This document shows positions 7,390 to 17,639 of a stretch of DNA of 64,000 nucleotides, piece after piece. This stretch comes from Pseudoxanthomonas sacheonensis. GTDB taxonomy: Bacteria > Pseudomonadota > Gammaproteobacteria > Xanthomonadales > Xanthomonadaceae. A program made the translations under genes and the position numbers. Position 1 is the stretch's first letter. Each line of letters opens with the position of its first letter. The stretch covers positions 117,663-181,662 of the forward strand of contig NZ_PDWS01000007.1 of assembly GCF_010093305.1 (NCBI RefSeq). The letters are read 5' to 3'. The notes below the pieces were generated by a model. The model was not told the DNA's origin and did not search any database. It saw only the letters and a program-made list of their open reading frames with translations.

Positions 7390-9776
7390 ACACGCATAGC
7401 CATAGCGGCCACGACAAACCCACGCCAGGTGCCGGTGGCGGTTCCTGCTGCTCGTCTGCAACCAGCCACGCGCCAGCCGGCGCTGCGATCGATCCGGTCT
7501 GCGGGATGAGTGTCGATCCGGCTGCCACGGCGCACCATACTGTCCATGAAGGCACGGAGTATCACTTCTGCTCGGCGCATTGCCGCGAGCGCTTCGTTAC
7601 CGACCCGAAGAAGTATCTTTCTCCGGCGTCGACGGCCGCTGAAATGATCGCGCCTGCCGGCACGATCTACACCTGTCCGATGCATCCCCAGATCCGCCAG
7701 CAAGGCCCCGGCACCTGTCCGATCTGCGGCATGGCGCTGGAACCGGAAATGCCGAGCCTGGAGGACGAAGATAACCCTGAGCTGCGTGATTTCACCCGGC
7801 GCTTCTGGTGGACGCTGCCGTTGACGGCGATCGTGCTCGCGCTGGCCATGCTGGGCCACCGCATCTCCTTCCTATCGACGGAGGCCCGTACGTGGGTCGA
7901 ACTGGTATTGAGCGCTCCCGTCGTTCTGTGGGCGGGCTGGCCGTTCTTCGAACGCTGCATCCAGTCCATTCGCAACCGCAGCCCGAACATGTGGACGTTG
8001 ATCGGCGTCGGCGTGGCCGCCGCTTTCGGCTACAGCGTGGTCGCCACGCTCGCACCCGGGCTGTTTCCCGATTCGTTCCGCGAACATGGCCGGGTGGGCG
8101 TTTATTACGAGGCGGCGGCGGTGATCGTCTCGCTGACCCTGTTGGGCCAGTTGTTGGAACTCAAGGCGCGTTCGAAGACCTCGGCGGCCATCAAAGCGCT
8201 GTTGGGGCTGGCGCCGAAGACGGCAAGGCGTATCAAAGACGACGGCGTGGAAGAAGACATTCCGCTGGATCACGTTCATACCGGCGATCGCCTGCGTGTG
8301 CGTCCCGGCGAAAAAATACCGGTGGACGGCACCGTACTGGAAGGACGCAGCAGCATCGACGAATCGATGCTGACCGGAGAACCCATTCCCGTCGAAAAAG
8401 AGAAGGGGGCCAAGGTCATCGGCGCGACCCTCAACGGCACCGGTAGCCTGATCGTGCGTGCCGATCAGGTGGGTGCGGCGACGATGCTCTCGCAAATCGT
8501 GCAGCTCGTGGCCCAGGCGCAGCGGTCGCGCGCTCCCCTGCAGCGCATGGCAGACAAGGTGGCCTTCTGGTTCGTGCTCGCGGTGCTGGCCGCCGCCCTG
8601 CTGACCTTGCTTGGCTGGGGATTGTTCGGTCCGGAGCCTTCCTGGACCTACGCGGTACTCAACGCCGTTTCGGTGCTCATCATCGCCTGTCCTTGCGCGC
8701 TGGGTCTGGCGACGCCCATGTCCATCATGGTGGCTACCGGGCGCGCCGCCCACGCGGGCGTGTTGTTCCGCGATGCCGAAGCCCTGGAACAGCTACGCAA
8801 GATAGATACGTTGATCGTCGATAAGACCGGTACGCTCACGGAAGGCCGCCCGACTTTCCGCGAAACGATCCTGGCCAACGGCTTCACCGCCGATCAGGTC
8901 CTGCGGTGGGCCGCCAGCCTGGAGCAGGGCAGCGAACATCCTTTGGCCGAAGCGATCCTGGCCGAAGCCCGACAGCATGGACTTCCGCTGGTAGCCGCCG
9001 AAGATTTCGATTCGGTAACGGGGCAGGGCGTGCGGGGCACGGTCGAGGGCCATGCGCTCGCCCTGGGCAATCAGGCATTGATGGCTGCGGTGAATGCGGA
9101 TATCGCTTCTGTCGCGGACGACGCCGAACGCCTCCGCAAGCAGGGCGCAAGCGTCATGTTCCTTGCGGTCGACGGACGCTTGGCCGGTGCGGTGGCCGTC
9201 GCCGACCGGATCAAGGAAACGACTTTGCCCGCTCTCAATGCCTTGCGTGCGGAGGGGCTGCGCATCGTCATGGCTTCCGGCGACGCCCAGGCTACGGCGC
9301 AGGCGGTGGCCGGCACGTTGGGAATCGAGGAGGTATACGGCCAGGTCCGGCCGCAGGACAAGGTGGCGCTCGTACAGCGCCTGAAGGCCGAAGGCCGGCG
9401 CGTGGCCATGGCCGGCGATGGAATCAACGATGCTCCCGCCTTGGCCGCAGCGGACGTCGGAATCGCGATGGGGACGGGCACCGATGTGGCCATGTCCAGT
9501 GCGCAGGTAACTCTGGTCAAGGGCGACTTGACCCGGATCGTGCGGGCCCGCGCCATCTCCGAAGAAACGGTCGCCAATATGAAGCAGAACCTAGGCTTTG
9601 CTTTTCTTTATAACGCCCTGGGCGTACCGATCGCCGCTGGCGTGCTGTATCCGGTATTCGGTCTTCTGCTTAGCCCGATGATCGCCGCATTGGCGATGAG
9701 CCTGAGCTCGGTATCCGTCGTTACCAACGCACTGCGCCTTGGAAGAACGTCGTCCAGATCGCTAAACAACGCCTAA
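7386..9776 (+). CDS. copper-translocating P1B-type ATPase with YHS and heavy-metal-binding N-terminus
   Basis: 796 residues. Instead of HMA domains the N-terminus has a His/Cys-rich start, a YHS domain (DPVCGMSVD, residues ~35-78) and a heavy-metal-binding domain ([19 protein letters not shown], ~95-122). The P-type core follows: CPC in the transport helix (~residue 435), the phosphorylation site DKTGTLT (~478), the HP motif SEHPLAEA and [10 protein letters not shown]. It exports copper from the cytoplasm. The start overlaps the merR stop by 4 nt, so the two are translationally coupled. Families with this N-terminus are often named copF or actP. Confidence 0.93.
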   Translation: MNTHSHSGHDKPTPGAGGGSCCSSATSHAPAGAAIDPVCGMSVDPAATAHHTVHEGTEYHFCSAHCRERFVTDPKKYLSPASTAAEMIAPAGTIYTCPMHPQIRQQGPGTCPICGMALEPEMPSLEDEDNPELRDFTRRFWWTLPLTAIVLALAMLGHRISFLSTEARTWVELVLSAPVVLWAGWPFFERCIQSIRNRSPNMWTLIGVGVAAAFGYSVVATLAPGLFPDSFREHGRVGVYYEAAAVIVSLTLLGQLLELKARSKTSAAIKALLGLAPKTARRIKDDGVEEDIPLDHVHTGDRLRVRPGEKIPVDGTVLEGRSSIDESMLTGEPIPVEKEKGAKVIGATLNGTGSLIVRADQVGAATMLSQIVQLVAQAQRSRAPLQRMADKVAFWFVLAVLAAALLTLLGWGLFGPEPSWTYAVLNAVSVLIIACPCALGLATPMSIMVATGRAAHAGVLFRDAEALEQLRKIDTLIVDKTGTLTEGRPTFRETILANGFTADQVLRWAASLEQGSEHPLAEAILAEARQHGLPLVAAEDFDSVTGQGVRGTVEGHALALGNQALMAAVNADIASVADDAERLRKQGASVMFLAVDGRLAGAVAVADRIKETTLPALNALRAEGLRIVMASGDAQATAQAVAGTLGIEEVYGQVRPQDKVALVQRLKAEGRRVAMAGDGINDAPALAAADVGIAMGTGTDVAMSSAQVTLVKGDLTRIVRARAISEETVANMKQNLGFAFLYNALGVPIAAGVLYPVFGLLLSPMIAALAMSLSSVSVVTNALRLGRTSSRSLNNA

Positions 9777-9834
9777 AGTCCTGAGCCGACGAAGGGCGCC
9801 TCTTGTCATTAGGCTCATCCCAAGGAGTTCGTTC

Positions 9835-10167
9835 ATGAAGTATGCGTTTCCGATTCTTGCGATTTCGCTGTTGATTTCCATGGATGCCGCCGTCGCGGCC
9901 GATCCGGCGAAGACTACGGCCAAGCCCGCAAGTCCTCATACGATGGATCACGGCAAGAGTGATCCTTCGCATGGTCAGATGGATCACGGCCAGGCGGCTG
10001 GAGCAAAGGGCAGCGACGCCTTCGTCAAGCTCGATGCGAACAAGGATGGAAAGTTGTCGCGCGCGGAGATGGCCAAAGACCCGAAGGCCGCGCATTTCGG
10101 CATGCTCGACGCCAACAAGGACGGCAGTCTTAGCGCCGCTGAGTACGCAAAAGCCAAAGGCATGTAA
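9835..10167 (+). CDS. secreted EF-hand protein with Met/His-rich linker
   Basis: 110 residues with a signal peptide ending near AVAA. A short Met/His/Asp-rich linker (MDHGKSDPSHGQMDHG) precedes two EF-hand-like loops, DANKDGKLSRAE and DANKDGSLSAAE. The loops predict calcium binding. The linker matches the MDH-type motifs of CopA and CopB, which suggests periplasmic copper buffering; this link is inference from motif and position. It lies 58 nt after the P-type ATPase and may belong to the same transcript. Confidence 0.75.
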   Translation: MKYAFPILAISLLISMDAAVAADPAKTTAKPASPHTMDHGKSDPSHGQMDHGQAAGAKGSDAFVKLDANKDGKLSRAEMAKDPKAAHFGMLDANKDGSLSAAEYAKAKGM

Positions 10168-10183
10168 TCGGCGGAAGACGCGT

Positions 10184-10220
10184 GATGCGACGGCGTAAGA
10201 CTGTGGTGCGTCGTCGCATC
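10184..10220. terminator. bidirectional terminator candidate between the EF-hand gene and hutH
   Basis: GATGCGACG (10184-10192) and CGTCGCATC (10212-10220) form a perfect 9-bp stem with a 19-nt loop, in the 67-bp gap between two convergent genes. There is no long U tract, so this is a structural candidate only. Confidence 0.5.
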
Positions 10221-10234
10221 CCTCCGCTATGCGG

Positions 10235-11761
10235 TCAGAATGCGTGTTCCAGAGGCAAGACGAGGAATTCATCGAGTCGGCCATGCGCTATCAGGCTGTC
10301 TATGTCCTGCATTTCAGGCGCGATATAACGGTCCTCGCCGTAATGCGCCGCTACTTCACGTACGCACGTCCTCACCGCCTCCAGCGTAGCCGAAGAGCGG
10401 AGTGGGCGGCGGAAGTCGAGACCCTGGCAAGCCGCCAGCAGTTCGATCGCCACGATACGCCGCACGTTGGTCGCGACGTCGAGCGCCTTGCGCGCGGCGA
10501 AGGTCGCCATGCTCACGTGGTCCTCCTGGTTCGCCGAGGTCGGCAGCGAATCCACGCTGGCGGGATGCGCCAGCGTCTTGTTTTCGCTGGCCAGCGATGC
10601 GGCGGTGACGTGGGCGATCATGAAGCCCGAGTTGAGTCCCGGTTCGGCGACCAGGAAGGGCGGTAGCCCTGAGATGCTGGAATCGATCAGCAACGCTATC
10701 CGGCGTTCCGACAGGGCGCCTATTTCAGCGGTAGCGATGGCGATCTGGTCGCTGCAGAAAGCAACGGGCTCGGCATGGAAGTTGCCGCCGGAGATCACCT
10801 CGCCGGTATCGGCGAAGATCAAGGGATTGTCGGACACAGCGTTGGCCTCGACCCACAGCGTTCGTGCGGCATGGACCAGTTGATCCCGGCACGCTCCCAT
10901 CACCTGCGGCTGGCAACGCAGGCTGTAGGGGTCCTGCACGCGGTTGTCGTTCTCGCGGTGCGACTCGCGGATGGCGCTTCCGGCCAGCAGTTCAAGATAG
11001 ACGCGGGCCACTTCGATCTGTCCTTTCTGTCCGCGCACTTCGTGGATACGCGGATCGAAAGGCGCGTCCGAACCGCAGGCCGCATCCACGCTCAATGCGC
11101 CGGTCAGCACCGCCGCCGCGAATACCTGTTCGGCGGCGAACAAGGCCATGAGCGCGATCCCGGCGGAAACCTGCGTGCCGTTGAGGAGGGCGAGGCCCTC
11201 CTTGGCCGCAAGGCGGATCGGCGTCAGACCGGCACGGCGCAATGCTTCGCCGGCAGGCAGTTCTTCGCCATGCAGGCGCGCCTGGCCTTCGCCCATCGCC
11301 GCCAGGGCGAGATGGGCGAGGGGCGCCAGATCTCCCGAGGCGCCCACCGAGCCTTGCGCGGGAATACAGGGCCAGATCTGCGCGTTGTACATTTTGACCA
11401 GGCTATCCAGCGTTTCCGGACGTACGCCGGAATATCCGCGCGCCAGCGAGCCGATCTTCAGGGCCAGGATCAGCCGTACCGATGCGTCGTCCAACAGCGG
11501 TCCCATGCCCGCCGCATGCGATCGCACCAGGTTGGCCTGCAGTTGTTCGAGTTGCTCGACCGGAATATGGATCTTCGCCAGCTTGCCGAAGCCGGTGTTT
11601 ATTCCATACGCCGGCTGGCCGGCCGCGACGATTTTCTGCACCGCTTCGGCGCAGGCGCGAATGCCCGCCTGACAGCTTTCATCCAGCCGGATCGGTTCGA
11701 ATCGCACCGCGATCGAGCGCAGCTGGGAAAAACTGATCTGTCCGGGTACCAAGGTGAGCAT
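10235..11761 (-). CDS. hutH: histidine ammonia-lyase
   Basis: 508 residues, standard family length. It deaminates L-histidine to trans-urocanate, the first step of histidine degradation, in the cytoplasm. The segment [15 protein letters not shown] holds the Ala-Ser-Gly triplet (residues 141-143) that cyclises to the MIO cofactor. It starts 7 nt after hutU and is the last gene of the hutC-hutU-hutH run. The later-step genes hutI and hutG are not in this window. Confidence 0.97.
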   Translation of the reverse strand: MLTLVPGQISFSQLRSIAVRFEPIRLDESCQAGIRACAEAVQKIVAAGQPAYGINTGFGKLAKIHIPVEQLEQLQANLVRSHAAGMGPLLDDASVRLILALKIGSLARGYSGVRPETLDSLVKMYNAQIWPCIPAQGSVGASGDLAPLAHLALAAMGEGQARLHGEELPAGEALRRAGLTPIRLAAKEGLALLNGTQVSAGIALMALFAAEQVFAAAVLTGALSVDAACGSDAPFDPRIHEVRGQKGQIEVARVYLELLAGSAIRESHRENDNRVQDPYSLRCQPQVMGACRDQLVHAARTLWVEANAVSDNPLIFADTGEVISGGNFHAEPVAFCSDQIAIATAEIGALSERRIALLIDSSISGLPPFLVAEPGLNSGFMIAHVTAASLASENKTLAHPASVDSLPTSANQEDHVSMATFAARKALDVATNVRRIVAIELLAACQGLDFRRPLRSSATLEAVRTCVREVAAHYGEDRYIAPEMQDIDSLIAHGRLDEFLVLPLEHAF

Positions 11762-11768
11762 GGGAGTC

Positions 11769-13463
11769 TTATCCGATTATGGCGGGTAGATCGAGTCCGT
11801 GGATGCGCGCGCAATCCTGCGCGAGGCCGTAGCCGGCATCGGCATGGCGCATGACTCCGGTGGCGGGATCGTTCCAGAGAACGCGGGTCAGTCGCCGGTC
11901 GGCCGCTTCGCTGCCGTCGCAGACAATGACTACGCCGGAATGTTGGGAGAAGCCCATGCCGACACCGCCGCCATGGTGCAGGCTGACCCACGTGGCGCCT
12001 CCTGAGGCGGCGAGCAATGCATTCAACAATGGCCAATCCGAGACGGCATCGGAACCATCCAGCATGGCCTCCGTCTCCCGGTTCGGACTGGCCACCGATC
12101 CGCAATCCAGATGATCGCGGCCGATCACGACGGGAGCCTTGAGTTCACCATTGCGCACCATTTCATTGAAGGCCAATGCGGCACGATGGCGCTCTCCCAG
12201 GCCCAACCAGCAAATGCGCGCAGGCAATCCCTGAAAAGCGATCCGTTCGCGCGCCTGGTCCAACCAGCGATGCAAATGCGTGTTCTCCGGGAAAAGTTCT
12301 TTGACCTTCTCATCGGTCCTGTAGATGTCCTCCGGATCGCCGCTCAGCGCCACCCAGCGGAACGGACCCATGCCACGACAGAACAGCGGCCTGATGCATG
12401 CGGGTACGAACCCGGGAAAATCGAAAGCGTCGGCCACGCCGCGATCCAACGCCACCTGCCGGATGTTGTTGCCGTAGTCGATGGTGGGAACGCCCATCCG
12501 ATGGAAATCCAACATTGCGCGCACATGGACCGCGCAGGATTCTCCCGCGGCATCGGTCAGGGCCTTGCGCTGGTCGTCGGTGCCCTCGCGCGCGGCTTCC
12601 CAATCGGCGATGGTCCAGCCCATGGGCAGGTATCCGTTGATCAGGTCGTGCGCCGAGGTCTGGTCGGTGACGGCGTGCGGACGCGCAATGCCCTGACGCG
12701 CGAGTTCGACGAAACGCGGCAATAGCTCGGCCGCGTTGCCCAGCAGCCCGACCGACACAGGCTTGCTGGAGTTGCGGACGATCTCCAGCGCCTGCTCGAT
12801 CGTGTGCGCCTTGTGGTCCACGTAGCGGGTGCGGATACGGAAATCTATCCGCGATTCCTGGCACTCGACCACGATGCTGCTCGCACCCGTCAAGGTGGCG
12901 GCAAGCGCCTGGGCGCCGCCCATGCCGCCCAGGCCGGCGGTGAGTATCCATTTCCCCGTCCAATCGCCCTGGTAGTGCTGGCGCCCCAACTCGACGAAGG
13001 TTTCGTAGGTGCCCTGCACGATGCCTTGCGAACCGATGTAGATCCATGAGCCGGCGGTCATCTGGCCGTACATCATCAAACCCTTCTTATCGAGTTCGTT
13101 GAAGTGGTCCCAAGTGGCCCAGTGGGGCACCAGGTTCGAGTTTGCGATCAGTACGCGCGGCGCGTCGGTATGGGTGCGGAATACGCCCACCGGCTTGCCC
13201 GACTGGATAAGCAGCGACTGATCGTCTTCCAGATCGCGCAGCGCTTCCAGGATGCGGTCGAAGCACGCCCAGTTGCGCGCCGCGCGCCCGATGCCGCCAT
13301 AGACCACCAGATCTTCCGGACGCTCGGCGACGTCGGGATCCAGATTGTTCTGCAGCATCCGGTAGGCCGCTTCGGTCAGCCAGCTTTTGCAGTGCAGATG
13401 GGTGCCGCGCGGGGCGCGTACGGTGCGCGCTGCGGGCGCAGCGGTCGATGCTCGGGTATCCAT
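11769..13463 (-). CDS. hutU: urocanate hydratase
   Basis: 564 residues, normal for the family. It converts urocanate to imidazolonepropionate using NAD+ as an electrophile. Recognisable blocks are [11 protein letters not shown] near residue 55, the glycine-rich [11 protein letters not shown] near residue 175 and the Gly-rich [19 protein letters not shown] in the C-terminal third. It sits between hutC (8-nt gap) and hutH (7-nt gap) and should be co-transcribed with them. Confidence 0.97.
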   Translation of the reverse strand: MDTRASTAAPAARTVRAPRGTHLHCKSWLTEAAYRMLQNNLDPDVAERPEDLVVYGGIGRAARNWACFDRILEALRDLEDDQSLLIQSGKPVGVFRTHTDAPRVLIANSNLVPHWATWDHFNELDKKGLMMYGQMTAGSWIYIGSQGIVQGTYETFVELGRQHYQGDWTGKWILTAGLGGMGGAQALAATLTGASSIVVECQESRIDFRIRTRYVDHKAHTIEQALEIVRNSSKPVSVGLLGNAAELLPRFVELARQGIARPHAVTDQTSAHDLINGYLPMGWTIADWEAAREGTDDQRKALTDAAGESCAVHVRAMLDFHRMGVPTIDYGNNIRQVALDRGVADAFDFPGFVPACIRPLFCRGMGPFRWVALSGDPEDIYRTDEKVKELFPENTHLHRWLDQARERIAFQGLPARICWLGLGERHRAALAFNEMVRNGELKAPVVIGRDHLDCGSVASPNRETEAMLDGSDAVSDWPLLNALLAASGGATWVSLHHGGGVGMGFSQHSGVVIVCDGSEAADRRLTRVLWNDPATGVMRHADAGYGLAQDCARIHGLDLPAIIG

Positions 13464-13471
13464 GGAGTTTC

Positions 13472-14197
13472 CTATGGGGCAGGCGAACCGCCCACCTGGA
13501 ACGAACCGACAAAACGGTAGCGCGAGGCGGGGTAGGTAAGACGGACGTAACTGGCCACGTGTCCGCGCGACCAGGTGCGGCGGGTCAGTACGAGAACAGG
13601 ATCGTTCTCCGCGATTTCGAGTTGGGCGGCCAGGCGTTTGCTCGCGACTTCCGCCTCGATGATGTGTTCGGTCCTTTCAAGCGGCGCAACCCGCATCAGG
13701 TACTGGTGCGGAGTTTCGTTCTGGAAGTCGATTTCCAGGTAGTCCGGCGCGGAGATCGGGTTGACGAAGCGATCTTCCAGTTGCAGGGGCTTGCCGTTGG
13801 CCTTGTGCAGCAATCTGGTGTGGAACAACTCGGCTCCCGGTTCCAGCCCGAACTGGCTGGTCACCGCTGGACGGGCGAGCACCGCTTCGCTGATGAGCAC
13901 TTTCATGCTGTGGACTTGTCCGCGCGCCGAGATCTCGTCGCGGATGCTCCGTACCTCGAACAACGCGGATTCCGCCTTCGGTCCGGCGACGAAGGTGCCC
14001 ACACCCTGGACTCTGGACAACACACCGGAGTCGCTGAGCTCGCGCAGTGCGCGATTGACCGTCATGCGCGAGACGCCGAACTTCTGGACGAAGTCGTTCT
14101 CGCTGGGCACACGGCTAAGCGGCGGCCAATCGCCATTGGTGACGTGGCGGAGGATGTACTGCTTGAGCTTGAGGTAATGCGGCTTGGGCTGGTCCAT
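13472..14197 (-). CDS. hutC: histidine utilization repressor HutC (GntR family)
   Basis: 241 residues: an N-terminal GntR winged helix (about 5-72, with [22 protein letters not shown]) and a C-terminal UTRA effector domain (about 95-235) expected to bind urocanate. It is the first gene of the hut run, so it is probably autorepressed. Two HutC-like dyads lie upstream, at 14211-14224 and 14296-14309. Confidence 0.93.
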   Translation of the reverse strand: MDQPKPHYLKLKQYILRHVTNGDWPPLSRVPSENDFVQKFGVSRMTVNRALRELSDSGVLSRVQGVGTFVAGPKAESALFEVRSIRDEISARGQVHSMKVLISEAVLARPAVTSQFGLEPGAELFHTRLLHKANGKPLQLEDRFVNPISAPDYLEIDFQNETPHQYLMRVAPLERTEHIIEAEVASKRLAAQLEIAENDPVLVLTRRTWSRGHVASYVRLTYPASRYRFVGSFQVGGSPAP

Positions 14198-14210
14198 TTT
14201 CTTAGCATGG

Positions 14211-14224
14211 CATGTCTATACAAC
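14211..14224. promoter_or_regulatory. HutC operator candidate, proximal site
   Basis: The minus strand reads GTTGTATAGACATG, close to the HutC-type dyad TTGTATAGACAA. It lies 14 nt upstream of the hutC start, a position suited to autorepression. Confidence 0.5.
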
Positions 14225-14295
14225 CGCCGCCAGCAGCTTCGATGCTGTGTCGCACAAAAAATATTGACAACACTTTTAATCGCGTGTTATTGCTG

Positions 14296-14309
14296 TGGTA
14301 TAGACAACC
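14296..14309. promoter_or_regulatory. HutC operator candidate, distal site
   Basis: TGGTATAGACAACC shares the TATAGACA core with the proximal site. It lies about 85 bp from it and directly abuts the proposed GTG start of the divergent CopL-like ORF, so it could affect both directions. A TTGACA sequence at 14264-14269 lies between the two sites. Confidence 0.4.
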
Positions 14310-14310
14310 T

Positions 14311-14727
14311 GTGGCCCGCCTTCCGCCAGTGCCTTCGATTCGCCATCTACTGCGAATTTTCCTGATCATCGTGCTTTGCGCCGATGGAACCACGGGTGCG
14401 TGGGCAGCCACGCGCATGGCGACGAACCAGGCTTCGCAGGCGGGCCACGCAAGTGCCGGCACGAAATCGAAATCGGACTGCGACACAAGCGCCAGCCACG
14501 GCAAGAAGTCGGCTTCCGCGCCCGCAGCGGGTCAGGATCAACACGACGGCTGCGATTGCGGCAGCGATGCTTCTTGTGCGTGCGGATGCATGCTCACCTT
14601 CCACCCTGGCCGCACAGCGCCGCTGTTCGCGGCCCAGCATGCGCTGATGTCGGTTCATCCAGCGCAACCGCTTTTGCCAGTCGTGCCTACTCAAGTATCC
14701 CGGCTTTTCCGACCTCCGATCTACTGA
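14311..14727 (+). CDS. CopL-like small Cys/His-rich metal-binding protein (second copy)
   Basis: 138 residues from GTG 14311. The layout mirrors CopL: a short basic start, a hydrophobic segment (LLRIFLIIVLCADGTTGAWA, close to LLRVLLSVALVLNGATGAAA of copL), a polar His-containing region, a Cys cluster (CDCGSDASCACGCM) and the ending RLFRPPIY matching LNRPPIG. Upstream in-frame ATGs at 14212 and 14242 are alternative starts but add sequence unlike CopL. It stands 119 nt before a TonB-dependent receptor, so by analogy with copL-copA it may control that operon in response to a metal. Confidence 0.7.
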   Translation: MARLPPVPSIRHLLRIFLIIVLCADGTTGAWAATRMATNQASQAGHASAGTKSKSDCDTSASHGKKSASAPAAGQDQHDGCDCGSDASCACGCMLTFHPGRTAPLFAAQHALMSVHPAQPLLPVVPTQVSRLFRPPIY

Positions 14728-14735
14728 GCTTGTTC

Positions 14736-14754
14736 CATCGCCTCAAGGGCGATG
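14736..14754 (+). promoter_or_regulatory. hairpin between the CopL-like ORF and the TonB receptor gene
   Basis: CATCGCC TCAAG GGCGATG is a perfect 7-bp stem nine nucleotides after the CopL-like stop codon, followed by the moderately T-rich CGCTTTGCTGT. It occupies the same relative place as the hairpins after copL. Confidence 0.4.
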
Positions 14755-14846
14755 CGCTTTGCTGTCCTGCATTCGTCTCCAGCTCTGCGAGCCTTCGGCG
14801 TCAGGACTCAACCTGAACAAGTCAAACCCAATCGGGGAGAGAACCC

Positions 14847-17561
14847 ATGTCTTTCAAACGCAATCCGCTGGCAGCGGCCGTCGGCATGCTGCTGTGCGCC
14901 GGTTTCGCCAGCTCGGTACAGGCCCAGGAAACCACTTCCACGGAAGATGAAGCCAAGACCCTGGATACGGTCCAAGTCACTGGCAGCCACATCAAACGGC
15001 TGCAAATTTCCGGCGTCGGACCGGTGACGGTGGTCGATGCGGAGGCCATCGAACGTTCCGGCGCCACTTCGGTGGAGACTCTGTTGCAGCGCCTGCCGGC
15101 ATCGGCAGGTTTCGCGGGCAGCCAGACCAATGCCTATTGGGCGGAAAACGGCTACGGCACGACCCAGGTCAATCTGCGCGGTCTTGGCATCAACCGGACC
15201 TTGGTGCTGCTCAACGGTCGCCGCATGGTGAATGGCGGTACGGGCGCCAACAGCTCGGTCGACTTGAACGTCATTCCAGTGGCGTTGATCGAGCGCATAG
15301 AGGTGTTGAAGGACGGCGCTTCTGCGATCTATGGAGCCGACGCGGTCGCCGGCGTGGTCAATATCATTACCAAGAAAGGTTTCGACGGGGCCGAAGCCAG
15401 CGTGCGCTACGGACAGACTTTCGAAGGCGATGGCGAAGAGAGTTCCTTCGATCTGGCCTGGGGAACGACCAGCGATCGTGGCTCGTTGATGGCCGGTCTC
15501 AGTTACTCCGAAGGCGGCACCGTCAACATGGCCTCGCGCGCTCCCTGCGGTCTGGGCGAGGTCGATGGGAGTCTGCAATGCGTCGGCAGCTCAGCTACGA
15601 TCGGCGGACGGGCTTTGCTGGCAGATGGAAGCCGTGTGAACTTCAACCAGGATCCGAACGGGGACGGCGATTCTTACGAGCCGTACTCGGCCGCCAGGCA
15701 TAACTACAACGGCAATCCTTCTCTCAATGCGGTCAACCCGATCAAACGCTTGAGCTTCAGCCTGTTCGGCGACACGTCACTCAGCGAAGACGTCAAGTTG
15801 TTCACCGAGCTGATGTTCACCAACCGCCAATCCGATCAGTTGGCGACCCCCGGCAGTTTGGGCGTGTATCGCCCCATCAATATCGCAGCGGACCATCCAA
15901 CCAATCCGACCGGACAGGATCTGCTGCTGCAGCGACGCCGTCTGGAAGAAGCCGGCCCCCGCGAGTTCTACCAGGAGACCGATACCTTCCGTGCGGTGAT
16001 CGGCCTGGAAGGCCAATTCGGCGTGGGCTGGGATTGGTCGGCCGCCATCAACTGGGGACGCAACACCGGTGTGGATGGTTCCACCAAGGTCGCCAATCTC
16101 GATAGAGTGGACCAGACCCTCGACACCGCTGTCTGCAGCAACGCTCCGGGAGCGGCGATACCCTGCGCCGATTACTTAGGCTACGGAGACATCACCCAGG
16201 ATGTGCTGGACTACATTCTGTACACCACGCGTGACAACGGCGGTAACGACCAGAAGAGCTTCACCGCCAACGTCAGTGGCCAGCTGTTCGAGTTGCCCGC
16301 CGGATGGGTCGGTTTCGCTTCGGGCGTGGAGGTCCGCAAGGAACGCGGCTGGCGCGATCCCGATCCGTTGACGGTGTTGGGAAGCGCCAACACCAATCAA
16401 CAGGATCCCATCGCCGGCGAGTACACGGCCAAAGAAGTGTTCGCGGAGTTCGCGGTGCCGTTGCTCCAGGACAGCGTTATCGCCGAATCGTTGATCTTGA
16501 ATGCGGCGGTGCGCTATTCCGACTACGATTTGTTCGGCGAGGACATCAACTACAAAGTCGGCCTCGACTGGCAGGTCGTTCCGTCGCTGAAAATACGCGC
16601 CAACTACGCCACCGCTTTCCGTATCCCCAACATACCGGAACTGTTCGGAGGCATCGCCGAAGGAAACCTGACCACCACCGATCCCTGCAGCGGTTGGAGC
16701 GCTCTGCCGACCGACTCGGTAGTGCGGCAGAATTGCCAGGCTTATGGCGTGCCGGCCGGCTACGTGCAACCAGGCAACACCATCCTCACCACTGCGGGTG
16801 GAAATCCGGAACTGGAGCCGGAGGACGCCGATTCCTTTACGGTGGGCGCGGTATGGACGCCCGGATTCCTGCCGGGGCTCACGTTGACGGTGGACTATTT
16901 CGACATCAAGATCGAAAACGCCATCCAGCGCATCGACGGTTCGACCAAGCTGGCCATCTGCTACAACACGCCGGGCTTGGCCCATCCGTTCTGCGACGCC
17001 TCCAACTTCACCAGGAATCCGGTCACCGGCGAAGTCGATTTTCTTTCGTCCCAGCCGGTCAACGCCGCCAATGAACGCGTCACCGGCATCGATCTCGGCG
17101 GACTGTACGAATTCGACGTCGCCGACTTCGATTCGGCCGTATCGCTGGATGTCTCCTATCTGGATCGCTACGACGTACGGCCGTTCCCCGGCGCCGACGT
17201 TATAGAGTACGCGGGCAAGATCACGGGTGGGCGGGGAAGTTACGCGAAGTGGCGCGCCTATACGTCGTTGACGATGAAGCGCGAAGCCTGGTCGGGCTCC
17301 TACAGCATGCAGTACATCGGTTCTGCCGACGACATCAACGCGACGCCAGGCGATATCGGCGACCATGCGCCAAGCGTGACTTACCACAACGTGCAGCTCA
17401 AGTACTCGCCGGCCAAGTCGTTCGATGTCGCTTTGGGCATCGATAACCTCTACGACAAGAAAGCCCCGTTCATCCAAAGCTATACCGACGCCAACACGGA
17501 CACGATGACCTACGACCTGCTGGGCCGTCGCTGGTATGTGCGCGTCGGCTATCACTGGTAA
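14847..17561 (+). CDS. TonB-dependent outer membrane receptor
   Basis: 904 residues. A signal peptide (ends ...SSVQAQE), a TonB-box-like LDTVQVTGSHI, the plug domain (about residues 45-175, with LEVLKDG-like RIEVLKDGASAIYGADAVAGVVNIITKK pattern) and a 22-strand barrel ending in aromatic VRVGYHW are visible. It takes up a chelated metal or other small substrate using TonB energy. The substrate cannot be read from the sequence. The PepSY and reductase genes downstream fit ferric-siderophore use; the CopL-like ORF upstream raises copper as an alternative. No Fur-box-like sequence was seen in 14728-14846. GGGGAGAG precedes the ATG. Confidence 0.92.
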   Translation: MSFKRNPLAAAVGMLLCAGFASSVQAQETTSTEDEAKTLDTVQVTGSHIKRLQISGVGPVTVVDAEAIERSGATSVETLLQRLPASAGFAGSQTNAYWAENGYGTTQVNLRGLGINRTLVLLNGRRMVNGGTGANSSVDLNVIPVALIERIEVLKDGASAIYGADAVAGVVNIITKKGFDGAEASVRYGQTFEGDGEESSFDLAWGTTSDRGSLMAGLSYSEGGTVNMASRAPCGLGEVDGSLQCVGSSATIGGRALLADGSRVNFNQDPNGDGDSYEPYSAARHNYNGNPSLNAVNPIKRLSFSLFGDTSLSEDVKLFTELMFTNRQSDQLATPGSLGVYRPINIAADHPTNPTGQDLLLQRRRLEEAGPREFYQETDTFRAVIGLEGQFGVGWDWSAAINWGRNTGVDGSTKVANLDRVDQTLDTAVCSNAPGAAIPCADYLGYGDITQDVLDYILYTTRDNGGNDQKSFTANVSGQLFELPAGWVGFASGVEVRKERGWRDPDPLTVLGSANTNQQDPIAGEYTAKEVFAEFAVPLLQDSVIAESLILNAAVRYSDYDLFGEDINYKVGLDWQVVPSLKIRANYATAFRIPNIPELFGGIAEGNLTTTDPCSGWSALPTDSVVRQNCQAYGVPAGYVQPGNTILTTAGGNPELEPEDADSFTVGAVWTPGFLPGLTLTVDYFDIKIENAIQRIDGSTKLAICYNTPGLAHPFCDASNFTRNPVTGEVDFLSSQPVNAANERVTGIDLGGLYEFDVADFDSAVSLDVSYLDRYDVRPFPGADVIEYAGKITGGRGSYAKWRAYTSLTMKREAWSGSYSMQYIGSADDINATPGDIGDHAPSVTYHNVQLKYSPAKSFDVALGIDNLYDKKAPFIQSYTDANTDTMTYDLLGRRWYVRVGYHW

Positions 17562-17570
17562 ACAAGGTCC

Positions 17571-17596
17571 ACCCCGCCGGCAGAGTCCGGCGGGGT
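17571..17596 (+). terminator. strong hairpin between the TonB receptor and PepSY genes
   Basis: ACCCCGCCGG and CCGGCGGGGT form a perfect 10-bp stem with loop CAGAGT, ten nucleotides after the receptor stop. It is followed by TGGG rather than a U tract, so it may be a partial terminator or an mRNA-stabilising element. Confidence 0.55.
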
Positions 17597-17639
17597 TGGG
17601 AAGGGGGCGGTGAAAGCAAATACGGCCAGGAACAATCCA

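Noticed and set aside
14728..14846. Fur box before the TonB receptor
   Set aside because: No GATAATGATAATC-like 19-bp sequence was found in this stretch.
17571..17596. Operon break between the TonB receptor and PepSY genes
   Set aside because: The hairpin lacks a U tract and the genes are close and functionally related; partial termination is as likely as a true end.
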